Source: Pseudomonadota bacterium
GTDB lineage: Bacteria > Desulfobacterota > Desulfobulbia > Desulfobulbales > Desulfocapsaceae
Length of the DNA: 40,558 nucleotides
Assembly: GCA_018817385.1 (NCBI GenBank)
Contig: JAHIUA010000007.1
Location: forward strand, 1-40,558
Direction: 5' to 3'
This document shows, piece after piece, positions 32,073-40,558 of the stretch. Position 1 is the first letter of the stretch; every line of letters starts with the position of its first letter. The notes beneath the pieces are model-generated. The model was not told the origin of the DNA. It made no database searches and was given only the letters and a program-made list of their open reading frames with translations. Both the position numbers and the translations under genes were made by a program.

Positions 32073-33019
32073 TTTTTCTCCAGGATCAGCTGGACAGGGA
32101 TGCCGGCGGTGAGTGAATCAGCCTTGTCGTCTACGAGATCAAGTTCTGCAACGAAGGAGAGGCGGGAACGATCTTTTTCGGAAAGGGCGAAGTAGGGGGT
32201 GAAGCTGGCCTCGGAGGAAATGGTACGCAGTTTCGCCGTATATGGGCTGGACTGTCCATCTATATGGAGCTGATAGTTTTGAGACGGTATCATGAGGGAG
32301 CGGTAGGGTTCAGGGACATAGACCCTGGCCCAGGGGCGTTTTCCGCAGAGCAGGGTGGCAAGCACTGCTCCTGCCTGGGGACGATCACCCAGTTTGACTG
32401 GCAGGCTATCTACCAGGCCCTCTCGGCTGGCTGTGACGCTGTAGTCGGCTAGGAGCAATGCCAGACGCTGCAAGCGGCTTTTCAGGCCCTGGATTCTGGA
32501 CCTTGCCTGTTGGATTGTTTCTTCGCGGGTACCGGCCAGGAGTTGCCCCAGCGCTTCTTCTTGTTCAGTGAGACGCGATTGGGCATCGAGGGAATCTTTT
32601 TGGGCGATGTCCCGTTGTTCCTGGCTGACAAAGTTCCCTGCATAGAGTGTTTCCCGGCGCTCATAGATGATCCGGGCATTGGCAAGTACGGCCGTGGCCG
32701 CTGCCACACGGGCTCGGGCTTCGGCAATGGTTTCCGCACGTGGTCCGGTCTCCAGCTCCTTGAGGAGCCATTCTGCCTCCTCAAGTCCGGCTTTCATCTC
32801 GCTGCTCTCTGCCAGTACCTTTCGGTCGTCGAGCTGGAGGAGGAGTGTTCCTTTGGAGACAAAGTCCCCTTGGTGGACAGAGATTTGGGTGATGACTTCA
32901 CTGGCCACCGCCCGGCTGTGGACTCGGTCCCATTCCAGAGTCCCCAGGGCTTGCGGTTGCTTTGGTTCGCACCCAAGGCAGCTCAGGAGCAAGACACAGA
33001 TACTGATTTTGTTGATCAT
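32069..33019 (-). CDS. HlyD-family membrane-fusion lipoprotein
   Basis: This 316-residue periplasmic adaptor is encoded with an ABC exporter. The lipobox-like LSCLGC (Cys17) near the N-terminus suggests it is a lipoprotein rather than a membrane-spanning adaptor. The lipoyl/barrel part has EVITQISVHQGDFVSKGTLLLQLDD, followed by a long coiled-coil hairpin (about 70-190), then the second half with YVPEPYRSLMIPSQ. The open frame reaches 33124, but the preceding residues are not conserved-looking. The ATG at 33019 gives a proper signal peptide. Only a weak ribosome binding site is seen. It resembles YbhG, which acts with ybhF and ybhS/R. Confidence 0.85.
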   Translation of the reverse strand: MINKISICVLLLSCLGCEPKQPQALGTLEWDRVHSRAVASEVITQISVHQGDFVSKGTLLLQLDDRKVLAESSEMKAGLEEAEWLLKELETGPRAETIAEARARVAAATAVLANARIIYERRETLYAGNFVSQEQRDIAQKDSLDAQSRLTEQEEALGQLLAGTREETIQQARSRIQGLKSRLQRLALLLADYSVTASREGLVDSLPVKLGDRPQAGAVLATLLCGKRPWARVYVPEPYRSLMIPSQNYQLHIDGQSSPYTAKLRTISSEASFTPYFALSEKDRSRLSFVAELDLVDDKADSLTAGIPVQLILEKK

Positions 33020-33229
33020 TCTTTTAACCTGTTCCACTGAGAGTGATGTTGAAATATCAATGCTGTTCTTGTTTACTATATACCCTCTACCCCTGAATGA
33101 ACAAACTTCTTGAGGGATAAACACAGATTTTTTTAATGGAGTGGAAAAAAGAGCGGTCGGGCCGGGAGAAGAGGCAGGGCAAGGATTTTACGCTGGTCAA
33201 ATGGCAATGGATTTGCTAGAAACAAGCTG

Positions 33230-33256
33230 TTGAGAAAACCATATACCCCCTATAAA
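33230..33256 (+). promoter_or_regulatory. Putative leuB promoter
   Basis: TTGAGA (33230-33235), a 15-nt spacer and TATAAA (33251-33256) lie ahead of leuB, so transcription would start near 33263, inside the palindrome at 33260-33279. The short spacer makes the call tentative. Confidence 0.4.
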
Positions 33257-33259
33257 TAT

Positions 33260-33279
33260 TACAGCTCCATGAAGCTGTA
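33260..33279. promoter_or_regulatory. Operator-like palindrome upstream of leuB
   Basis: TACAGCTCCATGAAGCTGTA is a 20-bp palindrome with a single mismatched pair. It overlaps the predicted transcription start and ends 21 bp before the leuB start codon. This is consistent with a repressor site or, in RNA, a short leader hairpin. Confidence 0.5.
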
Positions 33280-33285
33280 TACTAA

Positions 33286-34374
<1,089 letters not shown>

Positions 34375-34454
34375 GTTGCTACTGAATTCCTCCATTTCTG
34401 AGTCTTGGCCAAGGACTGGCCCCCTGGGTGAACTAGTGCATGAAGGGAAGCAGA

Positions 34455-35423
34455 GTGAAAATACAAAAAACTTCTGAATATATGCTGGTGGCCAATCAGG
34501 CCACCAGTGATCTGGGGCGGAAAATTGCCGGAGAGTTGGGTCTGGAATTTTCCGAGATGATCCGCAAGCAATTTGCCGATGGCGAGATCTATCACGCCTT
34601 TCCGGAGGATGTGGCGGGGAAGGTGTTGATCATTGTGGCAAGTACCCACAATGACAGTGCCCATCAGGAGTTGATGGATCTGATTCAGGGGGGACGCTAT
34701 TGGAATGCCGCTTCAGTGAATGTGGTTATTCCCTACCTTGGCCATTCCACCATGGAGCGGGTCAAGAGGGGGGTTGTTGAAATTCCCAAGGGAGTCACCC
34801 GGACCCGTCAGATATTTCGGGCGCAGCCTGATTTTGTCGCCTTTGTCGATCTCCATTCCGAGGCCGTGCTCCATGCCCATGGTGGGGAAATTTCCACCAA
34901 GCATATCTGGACCGGAGAGCTGGTGGTGAAACATCTGCGCCAGATGGATCTCGGAGCATTTGTTCTGGTCTCTCCTGACTACGGCTTTTCCAAAAAGGTG
35001 GCCCGGCTGGCCAGCCTCCTGAACTGTCCGCATACGGCTGCTGACAAAGATCGGTATGACATCGACAAGACCATCATCGGTCAGATATCAGGTGTGGTCA
35101 GGGGCAAGACTGCGGTAATCTGTGATGACATGATCCGTACCGGTGGTTCCATTATCCAGACAGCAGAACGCTGCCTGGAGGCTGGTGCCTCAAGAGTGGT
35201 GGTGCTTGCCACCCATCTGGTCATGGCCGGAGAGGCTCGGCAGCGATTTCTCAAGAGTCCCATTGATAAAGTGATTGGCTCCGACACCTATCCGGGACGG
35301 GCCTGTGACGACCTCCTCGAGGTGTATTCCGTGGCCTCTTTGCTGGCCGGAGAGTTGAGGGGTTATCTGAAGATGGAACAGGGAAAATGGCCCACCATGG
35401 TAACGAATGTAAGAAGGGAGTGA
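34455..35423 (+). CDS. prs: Ribose-phosphate pyrophosphokinase (divergent)
   Basis: This enzyme makes PRPP from ribose 5-phosphate and ATP. The product is 322 residues from the GTG at 34455, chosen because AAGGGA lies six bases before it; an ATG at 34440 is also open. Conserved elements are KQFADGEI, VDLHSE (DLH at 132-134), the flexible-loop lysine in ADKDR (Lys198) and the PRPP loop DDMIRTGGS (224-232). Several usual motifs differ. The adenine-binding RQD loop is replaced by HSTMERVK, and the DKRR stretch has become DKDR. Activity as a standard Prs is likely but unproven. The terminator stem overlaps its stop codon. Confidence 0.85.
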   Translation: MKIQKTSEYMLVANQATSDLGRKIAGELGLEFSEMIRKQFADGEIYHAFPEDVAGKVLIIVASTHNDSAHQELMDLIQGGRYWNAASVNVVIPYLGHSTMERVKRGVVEIPKGVTRTRQIFRAQPDFVAFVDLHSEAVLHAHGGEISTKHIWTGELVVKHLRQMDLGAFVLVSPDYGFSKKVARLASLLNCPHTAADKDRYDIDKTIIGQISGVVRGKTAVICDDMIRTGGSIIQTAERCLEAGASRVVVLATHLVMAGEARQRFLKSPIDKVIGSDTYPGRACDDLLEVYSVASLLAGELRGYLKMEQGKWPTMVTNVRRE

Positions 35424-35444
35424 TTGCAGAAATCACTCCCTTTT
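35414..35444 (+). terminator. Terminator overlapping the prs stop codon
   Basis: A 12-bp perfect stem (AAGGGAGTGATT at 35414-35425 pairing with 35431-35442), followed by TTTTCTTGTC, contains the TGA stop of prs. It ends the leuB-prs transcription unit. Confidence 0.82.
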
Positions 35445-35450
35445 CTTGTC

Positions 35451-35932
35451 TTGTCCAGTGCGGCAATCTGTCGCCTGGATTTTCAGACCTGCTCTCCTGG
35501 GAAAGAGTATTATACTCTACTGTTCGGGGATTTTCCAGTCAGGTTTTAAAAAAAATCCTGAGAGCCTCATTGTGAGCTTTTGCTCGACCAAAATATGAGT
35601 TAGGATCGTGAGAGCAATTCCGGCAAATGCACTTCCACTATTCCCGTCTTGTGTGTGTTGATTTTTGTAACTTACTCTTTTTGTATCATATAAAGTAATT
35701 TGCCGGGTCAGCCGATATAATTGGGAACCACTCTTTTTATTGCAAAAAACAATTACAGTTATGGTATGCTGAAAATGCTACCCTGTTCTATTGCTATGGA
35801 TTCCATTCACTCAATGCCCATGTCGCTCAGTGCTGCAATAGATGACGGGAATATACGTATCTTCTCGTCATTATCTGCTTGCCATATTGGCGCGCATTGA
35901 AAAAAAATCAGAGTCTCATTTGTGGATACACT
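35451..35932. other. Long non-coding region before the giant surface protein gene
   Basis: Almost 500 bp with no gene-like frame. It contains a 9-bp perfect inverted repeat (CCGGCAAAT at 35620-35628 and its complement at 35698-35706). A possible extended -10 promoter also occurs: TTGCAA at 35740-35745, a 19-nt spacer, and TGG-TATGCT ending at 35770. No riboswitch or known RNA motif was recognised. The long leader (about 155 bp) and the lack of a strong ribosome binding site suggest the downstream gene is regulated. Confidence 0.4.
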
Positions 35933-38900
35933 ATGAAAAGACGTCCTCTCCTTCTCGAACAGCTTGAAGAGCGAATCTTCCTTGATGCAAATCCCCTTAT
36001 TCCCGGTGATCTGGGAGGAGACCCCGGGCTTGAATCCCTGGCTGTGCCACTGGAGTCTGCTGCAGAGGCTGCAGCCCCTGAAGCAGAAAACCTGGAATTG
36101 CAGCCTGATGCAACAAGCAGCGAGAGTGAACTGTCTGCCGGCGATGAAGGTGATCAGGAAGAATCAGAGGGAAGAGTCAGCGAGCAGGTTGAACCAGAGA
36201 CCCCGCTGGTGCCAGACGTCTCTGGCGACGACAGCAGTGACCCTGCAGATGAAGTCGGTGAGACGAGTCTGGAGAGTCCGGTGGAGGAAGTTCCAGCTGC
36301 GGCTGGCGAAGATGAAGACGAGGCTGAAACGGACCAGCTTCCAGAGGGAAGGGACGTTTCTGAAGAGACACTGGCTGTTCCCCAGTCAGATGAAGAAGAT
36401 GTTCCCCTTGGGGATGTGAGACAGGTTGTTTTTGTCGACAGTTCCGTCGCAGACCATACTACCCTGCTGGACGGTATCGTTGCTGATATCATGGCAGACA
36501 GTACTGAGACCGGTGCCACTGAGGATGAAGAAAGCAGTAACGAGCAGACCTATAATGGCGTGCGCATCGTCATCCTGGATTCGAGCCAGGATGAGTTCCA
36601 ACAGGTAACCGATACCCTTGCCGGGTATACGAACCTTGAAGGCGTCCATATCCTCTCCCATGGCAGCAACAGTAGTCTCCGCCTTGGTGATACCACCCTG
36701 GATAGTGACACCCTCGATGAACATGCAGACCAGCTCAGGCAGTGGGGAGAGGCCCTCAGTGAGGACGGCGATCTCCTCCTCTATGGCTGCAATGTTGCTG
36801 AAGACGGTACAGGACTTGAGTTTATCGAATCGGTGGCAACACTGACCGGTGCTGACGTTGCCGCATCAAATGATGCCACAGGAAATGCAACTTCCGGAGG
36901 CGACTGGGATCTTGAGGTTGCCACCGGGGCTATTGAAACCGATGTGCTCCACGATGCAAGCGGTGCCTGGGATGGCCTGCTGGCGCCGCCTGACCCTCTT
37001 GCCGGCGGTAGCGCCACAGACACCCAGCCCATGCTCAATAGTCAGATAGGTTTCAGTATCACCTTCGATAATGATCTCGACAATGATGATGCTGACGAAG
37101 GATACGGCCCCTATCTGGACGTTGTTATTCCTGTTGCTGTAGATGTCCAGGGCGACCCCACGGTCTACGGGAGTCCTGTTACTTATCAGACCTTCATCTG
37201 GAACGGGACGGCCTGGGAGGGTGCGGACGGACAAGAGCTTACCGAACATCCTTTTGACAGCAATGGCGTGGTATTGACAATACCTACCGGAACCGATAAC
37301 GGTGATACCTGGTATCTCATTGAAACACCTTTTGGCAGTTTTGTCCGTGATCAACCTGTCACCAGTGTCGATTTTACAGCTGATATTTCCACCGCAAGTG
37401 GGGCAGTGGCTGGCGAAGATCTTGAAATCATCTCCAGAGCCGGCTTTCGCTATGGAGACACTCCGACAAACGATAATGGTCCCCTCGAGCAGGCGGACAC
37501 CCATACCATAACAATTACGCCGCGAATTATTGACATTGCCAAGAGCAATGATGCGCCGGAAGATCAGACGGTCACCGGTCCTAATTATCCGGTCGAATAC
37601 ACCTTGACGGTCAATATTGCCAATGGCGAGACAGTCGACGATGTGGTGGTGACGGACTATCTGCCGGAAAATGCAGTGTATCGAGGTGATGTGGCGATTA
37701 CCGCTATTAATGGCGCAGCTGTGATAGCGGCTCCTGCCGTTACTGAGCCCACCGCCTTTACGGTACTTGGTTCCACTGCAACTGATCGTCTCCTGGAGAT
37801 TAATCTTGGCAGCCTGACCGGTGTTGCTGATCCCGCAAGTGGGACCAGCGAGTATGAAATTACCTATACCGTCTATTTTTCCAATTTGGATTCAAATGGT
37901 CAGCCTCTCCTTGACCCGGCCACCGGTGATGACGAGAATGTGCTGAACGAGTCAAGTATTACCGGTACCTATAACGGTAATCCGGTTACTGACGGGGCGG
38001 ACACCGCTCTTGATTTGCTCAATGATGATAGCAGTGACTCTATTACTCCATCTGACAGTCAAATCGAAATCGACTCCATTGTTGTCTATAAAGACGGATC
38101 AAATCTGCATGACGGCGGTACGGAGACCGTAGCCGGTGATGTCATCGAATGGCGCCTGGAGGTTGATGTCTCCGACTATTTTGGTGTGGGGAATGTGGTT
38201 TTGGATGACGTCTTTGGCGACGGACAAACCTTTATAGATGGTGTGAATGAGGTGCATGTTGACCAGCTTGTTCCCACCCTGGAAATTTATGAAAACGGGG
38301 TCCATACGGCAACCATCGCCTTTGATGCGGCAAACTATACGGTTGGCCTTGAAAGTGATTTGAATGCTGTCGGTGATACCTCCCTCCAGTTCAGGATTTC
38401 CGACCAGCTGGTGACCATGGGCCAGGACGCGTATCTGGATGGTGGCTATTTTGCCGATAGCAGCGTCGACGGTGCCGATGCCGGTAGCGATATCCTCAAC
38501 GGACGTATCGGTGGCGATGGAACGCATGTGTATATCGTCTATCGGACAGTGGTTGATCAGGACTACGACAAGTTACACCTCACTGCTGATTACAGTGGTG
38601 ATTCCAGTGTCGATATTGGTGACATCATCACAAACGATGTCACGGTTACGGCAGATATTGTTGAGAGTGTAATCGATCGGACTGTTATCGGCAGTGAAGC
38701 TGATCTCTCCTCGGCGTCAACCTCGGTTCCCGATGGTGATGTCTTAAAAGAGATCTATGCGGTAAACGGTGATACTACTTACGATATATCTCAGGGGGTT
38801 ATGACTGGCGACCAGGTTACCTACCACCTGCAGATGACCATGCCCACAGCCGATTTTGAACAATTACACATTACGGACTTTTTTCCGCTGCCGGCCTACG

Positions 38901-40558
38901 ATGTCCTCGAGATCTCCACCAATACAGGAAACGATTTTGACGGCATCATAAATTATAGCGGTGGTGAGATAGAGTTCGGCCCCTTGCATAACCTGAACAG
39001 TATCAGTATTCCCGGGTTAGAGCACAACGACAGTGGGGTAGAGGTGGGGGCGACACCAATTGCTCCTGACTTGACGGTGGACACGGCCAACAACTCATTA
39101 TTCCTTGACTTCGGGAGTTACGACACCTCTGACCCAGCTGCCCACGGGGTACCAGTGGTCATAGATATACTGATCACCGTTACTATCCAGAACAATCCCA
39201 TGGTGGATGAGCTTCTTCTCACCAACCAGGGTGCATGGACCTTGAATGATACCAACCTGAGTCCCTCCGACCAGGTGGACATCACCCCGATCAAGCTCAA
39301 TGAACCTGTGGTCAATATCGTCAAAGGGGTCGTCTATACGGATAATGGCAACAGCGATCTTGGAGTGGCCCAGGGGCCGGCAGAACTCACCTTTAATGCC
39401 GACGGAACCATAATTGTTGGCGGCGATGGCTCCGTAGATGCCGCTGATCTGGTCGATAATCCCGTTGATGCTGATCTCGCCAATGCCGATGGCTCTGATC
39501 TGGTCACCTTTGCTATAACTGTTTACAATACCGGTGGCAGTGATGCCTTCGACATTCATGTCACAGATACCCTGCCCACTGGATTTCTTGCGCCCGTTGA
39601 CCTGGCAGCGCTGAATCTCAATGTCTATGATGGGACGGGGACTCTGCTCACTGAAGGTGGCACCGGGGATTATAGTGTCCTTGATGGCGATTTCTTTACC
39701 AATGGGATTGATTTTCACAGCACGGCCCTTGGCGGAAACCCTGCTGACCGTGGTCATGACGGCGGTCAGGATGTCTTTATTATCACCTACCAGCTCCAGG
39801 TAGACAATGAAACCGTGATTACCCCGGCAGTTGTGGTGAACGCAGGCTCCTCGCATGTCAATGAGGCAAGAGTTGACTTCTATACCGGCCAGGACGATGG
39901 CACAACTGACTGGACCGATAAGTTGGGCGAACCAACTGATACAGCCACAGTGAATATTGCAATCCCCCAGGTTGAGAAACACCTGATTGCAACAGAAATC
40001 AGTACTGGAACCAATGCCAATAATGAGGCGGTAATAGGGGAACAGGCGACCTATCAGGTCACGATTACCCTGCCTGAAGGGTTCACCCCCGGCACCGCCC
40101 TGGTGGATACCCTTGATCCGGGTCTGACTTTTGTCAGTCTTGATACAGTCTCAGCTCTGCCTGGTTTGACCACAAGTATTGGTGATGGGAACATAAATAC
40201 CACCAATGTTGTCGCTTCTGTTGCCGGTCAGGTCGTCACCTTTGACCTTGGTGATTTAAGCAACGTAAACGATGACGATTCGACCCTGGAAACCATCACC
40301 CTGACCTATACCGTCTTTGTCAATAACAGTGCGACCGCGGATAACCAGAGTGGTGATCTCCTTGACAACTCGGCAGTTGTCACCTTCACTGGTGGCCAGT
40401 CCAACATGGCCGATGGTGAAGATATTACCGTCATCGAACCAGATCTTGAGGTCCTCAAAAGCGTGGTGGTTGATGGAGGCGGAACCACTGGTGATGCCGG
40501 TGATACGGTGGAGTACACCATCACCATCCAACACACTGCCAGCAGTGAGACCGATGCC
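35933..40558 (+). CDS. Giant surface adhesin-like protein, DUF4347 domain and DUF11-like repeats (3' end beyond window)
   Basis: The frame is open from the ATG at 35933 to the window edge without a stop: 1542 codons, 3' partial. The N-terminus has LLEQLEERIFLDANP, similar to the LEPR-type motif of giant secreted proteins, and no classical Sec signal. Residues about 20-160 are acidic and low in complexity. A DUF4347-like domain follows (about 165-347), with HILSHG (His243) and LLLYGC (Cys286). From about 550 onward come at least six DUF11-like beta-sandwich repeats with the pattern V-x-Y-T-I-T…VTDxLP, near residues 551, 735, 959, 1190, 1368 and 1522. The protein is probably exported by a type I system and retained at the surface, which is inferred. 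ATG is weakly supported by ribosome-binding sequence. Confidence 0.88.
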   Translation, partial: MKRRPLLLEQLEERIFLDANPLIPGDLGGDPGLESLAVPLESAAEAAAPEAENLELQPDATSSESELSAGDEGDQEESEGRVSEQVEPETPLVPDVSGDDSSDPADEVGETSLESPVEEVPAAAGEDEDEAETDQLPEGRDVSEETLAVPQSDEEDVPLGDVRQVVFVDSSVADHTTLLDGIVADIMADSTETGATEDEESSNEQTYNGVRIVILDSSQDEFQQVTDTLAGYTNLEGVHILSHGSNSSLRLGDTTLDSDTLDEHADQLRQWGEALSEDGDLLLYGCNVAEDGTGLEFIESVATLTGADVAASNDATGNATSGGDWDLEVATGAIETDVLHDASGAWDGLLAPPDPLAGGSATDTQPMLNSQIGFSITFDNDLDNDDADEGYGPYLDVVIPVAVDVQGDPTVYGSPVTYQTFIWNGTAWEGADGQELTEHPFDSNGVVLTIPTGTDNGDTWYLIETPFGSFVRDQPVTSVDFTADISTASGAVAGEDLEIISRAGFRYGDTPTNDNGPLEQADTHTITITPRIIDIAKSNDAPEDQTVTGPNYPVEYTLTVNIANGETVDDVVVTDYLPENAVYRGDVAITAINGAAVIAAPAVTEPTAFTVLGSTATDRLLEINLGSLTGVADPASGTSEYEITYTVYFSNLDSNGQPLLDPATGDDENVLNESSITGTYNGNPVTDGADTALDLLNDDSSDSITPSDSQIEIDSIVVYKDGSNLHDGGTETVAGDVIEWRLEVDVSDYFGVGNVVLDDVFGDGQTFIDGVNEVHVDQLVPTLEIYENGVHTATIAFDAANYTVGLESDLNAVGDTSLQFRISDQLVTMGQDAYLDGGYFADSSVDGADAGSDILNGRIGGDGTHVYIVYRTVVDQDYDKLHLTADYSGDSSVDIGDIITNDVTVTADIVESVIDRTVIGSEADLSSASTSVPDGDVLKEIYAVNGDTTYDISQGVMTGDQVTYHLQMTMPTADFEQLHITDFFPLPAYDVLEISTNTGNDFDGIINYSGGEIEFGPLHNLNSISIPGLEHNDSGVEVGATPIAPDLTVDTANNSLFLDFGSYDTSDPAAHGVPVVIDILITVTIQNNPMVDELLLTNQGAWTLNDTNLSPSDQVDITPIKLNEPVVNIVKGVVYTDNGNSDLGVAQGPAELTFNADGTIIVGGDGSVDAADLVDNPVDADLANADGSDLVTFAITVYNTGGSDAFDIHVTDTLPTGFLAPVDLAALNLNVYDGTGTLLTEGGTGDYSVLDGDFFTNGIDFHSTALGGNPADRGHDGGQDVFIITYQLQVDNETVITPAVVVNAGSSHVNEARVDFYTGQDDGTTDWTDKLGEPTDTATVNIAIPQVEKHLIATEISTGTNANNEAVIGEQATYQVTITLPEGFTPGTALVDTLDPGLTFVSLDTVSALPGLTTSIGDGNINTTNVVASVAGQVVTFDLGDLSNVNDDDSTLETITLTYTVFVNNSATADNQSGDLLDNSAVVTFTGGQSNMADGEDITVIEPDLEVLKSVVVDGGGTTGDAGDTVEYTITIQHTASSETDA

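Noticed and set aside
35451-35932. Possible cyclic-di-GMP riboswitch ahead of the adhesin
   Set aside because: The conserved core of that RNA class could not be found; only short inverted repeats are present.
39098-39982. 294-codon minus-strand frame inside the giant adhesin
   Set aside because: The plus-strand frame continues uninterrupted for 1542 codons with repeated domains, so the antisense frame is incidental.

Overview
The window looks like a chromosomal stretch from a mid-GC, anaerobic, Gram-negative bacterium, most likely a Desulfobulbales-type sulfate reducer (Desulfobacterota). This is inferred from a headless nuo operon (no nuoE, nuoF or nuoG) carrying extra antiporter-type subunits, from menaquinone-type metabolism (ubiE/menG), and from a giant surface protein of a kind common in marine bacteria. 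No rRNA gene is visible to confirm the lineage.

Layout. Positions 1-320 look like the promoter and leader of a stable-RNA (probably rRNA) operon that runs leftward out of the window. An unrecognised membrane/coiled-coil protein (654-1661) and a Ste24-type M48 peptidase (1901-3145) follow, both leftward. From 3230 to 14747 there is one long leftward operon for a complex I-like enzyme, in transcription order A-B-C-D-H-I-J-K, antiporter-like subunit, small membrane protein, NuoL/MrpD-like subunit, M, N. A divergent LysR regulator (15021-15992) shares a repeat-rich intergenic region with it. Next come an aspartate/aromatic aminotransferase and a strongly palindromic non-coding segment (17545-17737).

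Positions 17840-21306 are leftward: a truA/GNAT/argC cluster, rpsI-rplM, and tRNA-Gly(GCC). Rightward genes then run from 21505 to 29803: hisB, a lipoprotein, ttcA-like/DUF89/asnS (tightly coupled), ubiE/menG, hisD-rsmG and a DUF454 membrane protein. A leftward three-gene ABC exporter (30023-33019) is followed by rightward leuB and a divergent PRPP synthetase. The window ends inside a giant adhesin-like gene (35933 to the edge, open-ended).

How the genes work together. The nuo operon would move electrons from an unidentified donor to quinone while pumping ions. It has four antiporter-like subunits instead of three, and no NADH-binding module. The rest is mostly housekeeping: amino-acid biosynthesis (his, arg, leu, transamination), translation (rplM, rpsI, asnS, truA, rsmG, ttcA), PRPP supply and quinone methylation.

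The main points for a second look are: the four-pump headless complex I with a Lys-to-Asn change in one pump; a caspase-like His/Cys pair in the adhesin's N-terminal DUF4347-like domain; a dispersed non-coding repeat present as two inverted copies about 6 kb apart; two hairpins with complementary loops ahead of hisD; a nested inverted repeat after the aminotransferase; and the outward-facing rRNA-type leader at the left edge.
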